A stretch of 13,860 nt of DNA from an uncultured Clostridia bacterium (GTDB lineage: Bacteria; Bacillota; Clostridia; Christensenellales; Borkfalkiaceae). The stretch's first letter is position 1. The number at the start of each line of letters is the position of its first letter. Below the pieces are notes generated by a model. It ran no database searches, was not told the DNA's origin, and saw only the letters and a list, made by a program, of their open reading frames with translations. A program made the translations under genes and the position numbers. Of the stretch, positions 6,437-11,030 are shown piece by piece. The DNA lies in the NCBI GenBank assembly GCA_947629605.1, contig CANREK010000015.1, positions 1 to 13,860 on the forward strand, given 5' to 3'.

Positions 6437-6468
6437 AATTGAAAATTAAAAATGAAAAATTAAAAATT
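6437..6468. repeat. A/T-only degenerate direct repeat
   Basis: Thirty-two bases built from the unit ATTAAAAATGAAAA, beginning and ending with AATT. It stands out sharply from the surrounding GC-rich sequence. No gene or known site is apparent; it could be a bent-DNA or low-complexity spacer. Confidence 0.5.
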
Positions 6469-6510
6469 GCGGCGGGGAATTATAATACACCCCTTTCGTC
6501 TCGCTGCGCT

Positions 6511-6600
6511 CGACACCCACCCCTCCAAGGGGTGGGCAAGTCTTGGCGCCCCCTTGAGGGGGAGCCGTCGCGCCGTCCTTGCGCGACTGAGGGGGTGTCG
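6511..6600 (-). repeat. Multi-hairpin repeat, copy K
   Basis: Outer arms CGACACCC and GGGTGTCG enclose three perfect or near-perfect hairpins: CCCACCCCT/AGGGGTGGG (6516-6536), GGC-G-CCCCC/GGGGG-A-GCC (6545-6566) and GTCGCGC/GCGCGAC (6567-6587). Read on the minus strand, its block CCCCTCAGTC, hairpin, GCTCCCC, CGCCAAG matches 10676-10721 apart from the variable hairpin. It sits 11 bases after the cysK stop. Confidence 0.72.
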
Positions 6601-6610
6601 TTCCGCCCCT

Positions 6611-7525
6611 TCACTCCACAAGAGGCGTGGAGAGGTAGCGGGTGCCGCCGTCGGGAAGGAGCACGGCGATGCGCTTTCCGAAAAATTCCTCCCTTCTCCC
6701 GAGCTCGATCGCGGCGAAGAGCGCGGCGCCCGACGAGATGCCGCAAAAGACCCCTTCCGCGGCGGTCAACAGGCGGGTGGTCTCAAACGCCGCCTCGTCG
6801 GTGACGGCAATTATCTCATCCACGACCCCATTGTCGAGCGTTTCTGGCACGAATCCCGCGCCGATGCCCTGAATCTTGTGGCTCCCCTTTTTCCCCTGAG
6901 AGAGCACGGGGGAGGAAAGGGGCTCCACCGCGACGATCTTTGCGGCGCACCTCTCTTTGAGGAACTTCCCGACGCCCGAGATCGTCCCGCCCGTGCCGAC
7001 GCCCGCGACGAACGCGTCGATGCGGCCGTCCATGTCCCTCCAAAGTTCGGGCGCCGTGGTCTCGTAGTGCGCCTTCGGGTTGGCGGAATTGGTGAACTGC
7101 GAGGGAATGAAGGCGTTGCTACTTTTTGCAAGCTCTTCCGCCCGCGCGATGGCCCCTGCCATGCCCTCGCTTGCGGGGGTGAGCACGAGCTGTGCGCCGT
7201 ACGCTCTTATCATCCGTCTGCGCTCCTCGGACATCGATTCGGGCATGACGATGATGACTTCATACCCTTTGAGAGCCCCGACGGCGGCGAGCCCGATGCC
7301 CGTGTTCCCGCTCGTGGGCTCTATGATGACGCTCCCCTCTCTGAGAACGCCCCTCTGTTCGGCATCCTCGATCATGGCGAGAGCGACGCGGTCCTTGACG
7401 GAGCCCGTCAGGGAGAACATTTCAAGTTTTGCAAAGAGATCGGCTGCAAGGCCGAGGCGCTCTTTCAGCCGCGACAATTCCAAAGTCGGCGTGTTTCCGA
7501 TGAGTTGCAGAGATGAATTCAACAT
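6611..7525 (-). CDS. cysK: Cysteine synthase (O-acetylserine sulfhydrylase)
   Basis: PLP-dependent beta-replacement enzyme that makes L-cysteine from O-acetylserine and sulfide in the cytosol. 304 aa, normal length. Key sites: SVKDR with the Schiff-base Lys44, the TSGNTG substrate loop (71-76), the GTGGT phosphate-binding loop (177-181), GIGAGFVPETLD (220-231), and GISSGA (262-267). The usual NPGG before SVKDR is SLTG here, a conservative variation. The start at 7525 fits the family N-terminus (LIGNTPTL) and has AAAGGG upstream; the frame extends to a GTG at 7549, but that lies inside a stem-loop with no ribosome binding site. It follows the acyl carrier protein gene by 95 bases. No cysE is present. 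A cystathionine beta-synthase-like role cannot be excluded, but CysK is the best call. Confidence 0.93.
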   Translation of the reverse strand: MLNSSLQLIGNTPTLELSRLKERLGLAADLFAKLEMFSLTGSVKDRVALAMIEDAEQRGVLREGSVIIEPTSGNTGIGLAAVGALKGYEVIIVMPESMSEERRRMIRAYGAQLVLTPASEGMAGAIARAEELAKSSNAFIPSQFTNSANPKAHYETTAPELWRDMDGRIDAFVAGVGTGGTISGVGKFLKERCAAKIVAVEPLSSPVLSQGKKGSHKIQGIGAGFVPETLDNGVVDEIIAVTDEAAFETTRLLTAAEGVFCGISSGAALFAAIELGRREEFFGKRIAVLLPDGGTRYLSTPLVE

Positions 7526-7537
7526 GGCTTTCCCTTT

Positions 7538-7590
7538 GGAGAAAGACACGGGGGCGTTCGACCTTTGCCGTGCGCCCCCGCAGTTTCTCC
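7538..7590 (-). promoter_or_regulatory. Large stem-loop immediately before the cysK ribosome binding site
   Basis: GGAGAAA pairs with TTTCTCC (7 bp), then CGGGGGCG with CGCCCCCG (8 bp), around a 16-base loop. In the mRNA the 3' arm ends one step before AAAGGG of cysK. A candidate attenuator, processing site or partial terminator between acyl carrier protein and cysK. Function is inference. Confidence 0.5.
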
Positions 7591-7593
7591 GCT

Positions 7594-7609
7594 CTGCCCT
7601 TTTGGGCAG
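7594..7609 (-). terminator. Small hairpin after the acyl carrier protein gene
   Basis: CTGCCC-AAAA-GGGCAG on the minus strand, 11 bases after the stop codon. A tight 6-bp stem, but no T run follows, so it is more likely a 3'-end stabiliser or weak pause than a full terminator. Confidence 0.4.
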
Positions 7610-7620
7610 TTCCGTACTCC

Positions 7621-7848
7621 TTATTTTTTGATCTTATTCATCATGTCAACGATGTCCTGCACCGTTTTGAGACCTTCAACATCATCCTCGGGAAGCGTGA
7701 TGTTGTACTCATCTTCGAGCGTCATCAAGAGTTCCACGACGTCGAGCGAATCCGCCCCCAAGTCCTTGACGACTTCCGATTCGGGTTTGATCCCGAAAGC
7801 GTCGATCCCAAGCTGTTCGGCAAGCATCTTGCAGACCTGTTCAAACAT
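7621..7848 (-). CDS. acpP: Acyl carrier protein
   Basis: 75-aa acidic carrier that holds growing fatty acyl chains on a phosphopantetheine arm. The arm attaches to Ser34 in DLGADSLDVVEL (29-40), a near-perfect match to the family motif, and the four-helix length is standard. AGGAGG lies 10 bases before the ATG, a slightly long spacing. It has its own promoter overlapping the end of the upstream glycosylase gene, and no fatty-acid synthesis genes sit beside it. As the window lacks other fab genes, whether this is the main or a secondary carrier cannot be decided. Confidence 0.95.
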   Translation of the reverse strand: MFEQVCKMLAEQLGIDAFGIKPESEVVKDLGADSLDVVELLMTLEDEYNITLPEDDVEGLKTVQDIVDMMNKIKK

Positions 7849-7886
7849 ATTTATGCATCCTCCTGTGCTTTTTGTGATTTTTTTCT

Positions 7887-7915
7887 ATTGTAGCGTACTC
7901 CGCGGGATTTGTCAA
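7887..7915 (-). promoter_or_regulatory. Near-consensus promoter of the acyl carrier protein gene
   Basis: TTGACA (7915-7910), 17 bases, TACAAT (7892-7887) on the minus strand, giving a leader of about 32 bases. The -35 box overlaps the stop codon of the DNA glycosylase gene (TGA, 7914-7912). Confidence 0.85.
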
Positions 7916-8415
7916 TCACCGCGGGGCATTTTCTTTTTCCGATAGGGAGAAAGCGCCCTCTTCCACACTTCCGCCGAAAACCGCGGGTTGGCGGGCGACG
8001 TCGAGGGAAGTTTTTCGGCCATATCTATGTATTGGGGAAAGTGTTCCCCGAGGAGCGCATACGCCTTGGAGCCGTTGCAGAAAATTTTCTCGATGGGCGC
8101 GGCGTGCATGAGACGCGGAATTTCGGCAAGCGTGACGTTCTCGATCGAGGCATCCGAGGAGCCGACGATGTCACAGCTCTCCACCACATCCCAAAGGGCG
8201 ATGCCGCAGCCGTGCAAGAACGCCTTCTTCCCCTCGATGTCCTCGGGGACCTCTGCGCCGAACACAGAGGCGAGCGTTTTCCAAAACCTGTTCTGCGGAT
8301 TGCCGTAGTAGAAGGAGACTTCCCTGCTCTTGACGGAGGGAAAACTGCCGAGGATCAAGATCCTGCTCTCCCCGTCATAGACGGGCGCAAATCCCGCCGC
8401 GCGGACCCTGTTCAC
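7912..8415 (-). CDS. DNA-deoxyinosine glycosylase (UDG superfamily, hypoxanthine-DNA glycosylase type)
   Basis: Base-excision repair enzyme that removes deaminated adenine (hypoxanthine) from DNA. 167 aa, the usual size. The pattern ILGSFPSVKSRE (21-32) followed by FYYGNPQNRFW (35-45) is typical of the deoxyinosine glycosylase branch (UDG family 6); the late motif STSPANPRFS (138-147) matches the DNA-intercalation loop region. The start GTG at 8415 overlaps the M16 peptidase stop as GTGA and places the family N-terminus correctly; the ribosome binding site AAGGG is modest, so coupling to the upstream gene is likely. No odd features. Specificity for inosine rather than uracil rests on family resemblance. 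Confidence 0.85.
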   Translation of the reverse strand: MNRVRAAGFAPVYDGESRILILGSFPSVKSREVSFYYGNPQNRFWKTLASVFGAEVPEDIEGKKAFLHGCGIALWDVVESCDIVGSSDASIENVTLAEIPRLMHAAPIEKIFCNGSKAYALLGEHFPQYIDMAEKLPSTSPANPRFSAEVWKRALSPYRKKKMPRGD

Positions 8416-9650
8416 AGCGAGATGCCCTTTTCGAGATTGCCGACCGTGGCGACCGCCGCACGGGAGAAGTCAAAGCTCCCCTCGATGGCCGAAAGAATGT
8501 CCTCCCGCCGCAGTGCGGAGATCTCGTTCATGCGCCGTTCAAAGTCGTAGATCTCCCCCTTGTAGAGCATCTGTTTGCCGTAGAGAAGCATCTGCGACGA
8601 GGTGTTCTCCTGCGCAAAGACGGTGCCGGAGAGTAGCTGCTCCTTGCCGCGCGAGAATTCCTCCTCCGTGAGGTCGCCTTTGAGGAAATCCTCAATGACG
8701 TGCACGACGGCCTCCGCCGCCCTCTCCGCCTTTTTGGGGTTGACGCCCGCATACACGGTGAGAAGGCCCGTTTCCGCATAGTTCGACGAGAAGGAATACA
8801 CCGAGTAGGCCAGCCCGAGCTCCTCTCTGACCCGCTTGAAGAGGCGGGAACTCATGCCGCCGCCGAGAATGACGTTCATGACCTGCACGGCGGGGTAGGA
8901 GATGTCCTCTCTCGACACGGAGGGGAAGCCGATGGCAAAGTGCGCCTGTTCGATGGGTTTTTTCTTGAACAGCTTGTCCGCTTTCAGGGAGATCTTCTTC
9001 TCGCGGTTGACGAAATTCGTCCTCTGCATGCCGCCGAAAGACTGTTCGGTGAGCGCGACGGCCTCGGCGATGCCGATGTTGCCTGCAAAGGAGACGACGA
9101 TGTTCTCGGGAACATAGCGTTCCCCCTTATAGGCGAACATCTCCTCGCGCGTGAAGCGGGAGACGTTCTCGGCGGGACCCAAGATGTTTCTGCCGTAGTT
9201 GTCACCTCCGAAGTAGGCGCGGGAGAGAAGGTCGAGGCAGAGGTCCTCGGGCGAGTCCTCGTCCATGTTGATCTCCTCGATGACGACGCCCTTTTCTCTC
9301 ACCATCTCCTCCTCGGGGAAGGTCGCGTGCAAAAAGAGGTCGGCAAGCAGTGCAAAGCTCTCCTTGGCGTGTTCCGACGTGGATTTGCAGTAATAGCAAG
9401 TCATATCCTTGCCCGTGAAGGCGTTGACCTGTGAACCGAGAGCGTCGAAGGCGTCGGAGATCTCAAACGCCGTGCGCGTGGGCGTCCCCTTGAACTGCAT
9501 GTGCTCGATAAAGTGGGAAATTCCATCCTCGGCGTCCGTCTCAAAGGCCGCGCCCGTGCCGACGAGGATGCCCATCGTCACGGAGAGCAGTCCCTCCATG
9601 CGCTTGACGACGATTTTCAGGCCATTTTCCAGTGTTCTGCTTTCTACCAT
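8412..9650 (-). CDS. mlpA: M16-family zinc peptidase, MlpA/YmxG type
   Basis: Processing-peptidase-like metalloprotease of the insulinase family. 412 aa, the length of single-chain bacterial members. The inverted zinc motif HFIEH gives His46, Glu49 and His50, and Glu126 in VVIEEINMDEDSPEDL (122-137) is the distal zinc ligand, so the N-terminal domain looks active. The C-terminal M16 half carries GGGMSSRLFKRVREELGLAYSV-like residues, the substrate-binding signature. ATG at 9650 has GAGGAG upstream. It lies 18 bases after the deacetylase gene and overlaps the glycosylase by 4 bases. A deacetylase-peptidase pair in this order (ylxY, mlpA) is known in Bacillus, which supports the name; substrates are not known from sequence. 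Confidence 0.93.
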   Translation of the reverse strand: MVESRTLENGLKIVVKRMEGLLSVTMGILVGTGAAFETDAEDGISHFIEHMQFKGTPTRTAFEISDAFDALGSQVNAFTGKDMTCYYCKSTSEHAKESFALLADLFLHATFPEEEMVREKGVVIEEINMDEDSPEDLCLDLLSRAYFGGDNYGRNILGPAENVSRFTREEMFAYKGERYVPENIVVSFAGNIGIAEAVALTEQSFGGMQRTNFVNREKKISLKADKLFKKKPIEQAHFAIGFPSVSREDISYPAVQVMNVILGGGMSSRLFKRVREELGLAYSVYSFSSNYAETGLLTVYAGVNPKKAERAAEAVVHVIEDFLKGDLTEEEFSRGKEQLLSGTVFAQENTSSQMLLYGKQMLYKGEIYDFERRMNEISALRREDILSAIEGSFDFSRAAVATVGNLEKGISL

Positions 9651-9668
9651 ATGTATCTCCTCATGTAT

Positions 9669-10370
9669 CTATCCTAAATTTTCGCTGACCGTGATGGCTC
9701 TGAGCCCGTGGTCCCGCAAGTAGGCGAGAATGCGCGGGAGCGCCTTCACCGTGTGTTCCATGGGGTGCATCAAGATGAGATCTCCCCCCTTTACGTCCTT
9801 TGTGGCGCGGGAAAAGCACAGCTCTTCGTCCTTGTCCCGCCAATCGATGGTGTCCTTGGACCACATCACCGTTTTGAGCCCCAAGCTCTCGGCGGCGGAG
9901 AGCGTGTCCTCGCTGTATGCCCCCGACGGCGGGGCGAAGAGGGTGATGTCTCTGCCCGAGGCGAGGGTCAAAAATTCGGCGCTCGTTTTGATCTCGTCGA
10001 GGTTTTCTTCCAGGGTGAGCTTGTCGTGTTCCTTATGAAAATAGCCGTGCGTGCCAATCTCGTGCCCGCGGGCGGCGATCTCCTTGACGCAGGCGACGTT
10101 GTCATCCGCCCAGCACCCGCCGAGGAAAAAGGTCGCCTTGGCGGAGTACTCATCGAGAATGTCGAGCATCGCACGGACTTCATCGGTGCCCCAATAGACG
10201 TTGATCATGAGCGAGACGCCGTTTTCGCTCGTCCCTTGATAGTGCACGCGCGAATCGACCCCCGAGGCGGGGGAGACGGCGGGCAGAAAACAGACGATGC
10301 CAAGCGTGGCGACGATGAGGATGAGCGCGAGATTCGTGAGCGCCATGAGCCCCTTGGAACGCTTTTTCAC
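9669..10370 (-). CDS. YlxY-type polysaccharide deacetylase-like protein, probably inactive, exported
   Basis: NodB-homology fold, 233 aa. An N-terminal KKRSK plus a hydrophobic stretch (about 10-32) looks like a signal anchor, so it probably acts outside the membrane. The catalytic motifs are eroded: motif 1, normally TFDDG, is INVYWG (56-61), losing both acidic residues; motif 3 reads APPSGAY (146-152) with Ala for the usual Arg. The histidines HGYFH (108-112) and DTIDW (173-177) remain. INVxWG is, as I recall, typical of the Bacillus YlxY subgroup, so the loss is likely ancestral. Start choice: GTG at 10370 has GAGG 6 bases upstream and supplies the positive n-region; ATG at 10346 (225 aa) is the alternative if the promoter at 10371-10399 is real. 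Precedes mlpA. Confidence 0.85.
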   Translation of the reverse strand: MKKRSKGLMALTNLALILIVATLGIVCFLPAVSPASGVDSRVHYQGTSENGVSLMINVYWGTDEVRAMLDILDEYSAKATFFLGGCWADDNVACVKEIAARGHEIGTHGYFHKEHDKLTLEENLDEIKTSAEFLTLASGRDITLFAPPSGAYSEDTLSAAESLGLKTVMWSKDTIDWRDKDEELCFSRATKDVKGGDLILMHPMEHTVKALPRILAYLRDHGLRAITVSENLG

Positions 10371-10399
10371 AGTATACCTCAAACGAATACAATTATCAA
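10371..10399 (-). promoter_or_regulatory. Candidate promoter of the deacetylase-peptidase-glycosylase unit
   Basis: TTGATA (10399-10394), 17 bases, TATACT (10376-10371) on the minus strand. The -10 box touches the preferred GTG start, so a transcript from here would begin inside the coding region and favour the ATG at 10346. Either the promoter or the GTG start is wrong. Confidence 0.5.
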
Positions 10400-10483
10400 C
10401 CGTATTCTATTGTGGAACGTGTGAAATTATGAGTGATTTTTGAAGTACTGCATTATTCTGCATGAAGTGAGACGGAAAGGAGC

Positions 10484-10557
10484 TGTGCGGCGTCATGCTG
10501 AGCGGCGGAAGAGGGAACGCAGTCTACGAGAGAGTATCCGAAGCATCTCGCCGCACA
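10484..10557 (-). repeat. Dispersed hairpin repeat, copy F (GCT/AGC stem)
   Basis: 74 bases, near-identical reverse complement of 2847-2920, with the same TGTGCGGCG/CGCCGCACA ends. It sits in the 660-base gene-free stretch 10371-11030, about 110 bases upstream of the deacetylase gene. Confidence 0.85.
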
Positions 10558-10582
10558 ATTCTACGGCACCGTTCCAATAGCG

Positions 10583-10618
10583 TCATCCTGAGCCGCGCGT
10601 AGCGCGTGTCGAAGGATT
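10583..10618 (-). repeat. Dispersed hairpin repeat, copy G (CCT/AGG stem)
   Basis: Read on the minus strand, AATCCTTCGACAC and GGCTCAGGATGAC flank an inner GCGCG-based palindrome. Both stem arms differ from the other copies at matching positions (CC opposite GG), which preserves pairing. Confidence 0.75.
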
Positions 10619-10634
10619 CGCCTTATTCTCGCTG

Positions 10635-10723
10635 CCCCTTATAGGGGAAGTGCCCGCAGGGCAAAGGGGTTCAAACCCCTCAGTCACCTGTGGTGACAGC
10701 TCCCCTGAGAGGGGCGCCAAGGG
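10635..10723 (+). repeat. Multi-hairpin repeat, copy L
   Basis: Five short hairpins in a row: CCCCT/AGGGG (10635-10647), TGCCC/GGGCA (10651-10663), AGGGGT/ACCCCT (10665-10680), GTCACC/GGTGAC (10683-10697) and CCCCT/AGGGG (10702-10714). The part 10676-10721 matches copy K except that the fourth hairpin has an unrelated sequence. Confidence 0.7.
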
Positions 10724-10731
10724 AAAGCGGT

Positions 10732-10756
10732 GATGGTTCGACTCCGCTCACCATGA
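10732..10756 (+). repeat. Dispersed hairpin repeat, copy H (GGT/ACC stem)
   Basis: Arms GATGGTTCGAC and GCTCACCATGA with a very short interior. It shares the tail ATGGTCCGTA (10768-10777) with copy E, so E and H form a subfamily. Confidence 0.75.
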
Positions 10757-10781
10757 CGCGATTGGGAATGGTCCGTATTCG

Positions 10782-10849
10782 CCCCGCGAGATTCTTCGGG
10801 TCAAGTCATCGGACTTCGTACGACCACCACCGCTCAGAATGACGCGGGG
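10782..10849 (+). repeat. Dispersed hairpin repeat, copy I (TCT/AGA stem)
   Basis: 68 bases. Ends CCCCGCG/CGCGGGG and arms GATTCTTCGGG and CTCAGAATGACG match copies A and B, but the interior, about 35 bases, is unrelated. Interiors therefore exchange while stems persist. Confidence 0.82.
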
Positions 10850-10870
10850 TGGGCAACGCGTTCTGATCAC

Positions 10871-10927
10871 TGCGCGTGGCAGGGTCTCCCTGCCTAAGCG
10901 CACCCTATTTGGTACCCTACGGGAACC
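10871..10927. repeat. Two adjacent hairpins downstream of mutS2
   Basis: First hairpin: TGCGC, GGCAGGG-TCT-CCCTGCC, GCGCA (10871-10902), 12 paired bases. Second: GGTACCC-TAC-GGGAACC (10911-10927), one mismatch. Neither is followed by a T run. The remaining 10928-11030 holds TTTTGC-TGC-GCAAAA (minus strand) flanked by CGCGCG runs, and no gene that I can see. Confidence 0.5.
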
Positions 10928-11030
10928 TTAATGTCCTTGCAAATAACGTTTCCGAGGCCCACTCGATTGATGTTGAGAGCACGTTCGCTCGCGCGCATTT
11001 ATTTTGCGCAGCAAAAGAAATCGCGCGAAA

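Noticed and set aside
6511..6600. tRNA-like cloverleaf
   Set aside because: Copy K has an outer stem and three hairpins, but arm lengths, loops and invariant tRNA positions (TTCGA loop, CCA end) do not fit.
10484..10849. CRISPR array
   Set aside because: The repeats are irregularly spaced, in both orientations and palindromic with variable interiors; there are no even-length spacers and no cas genes.
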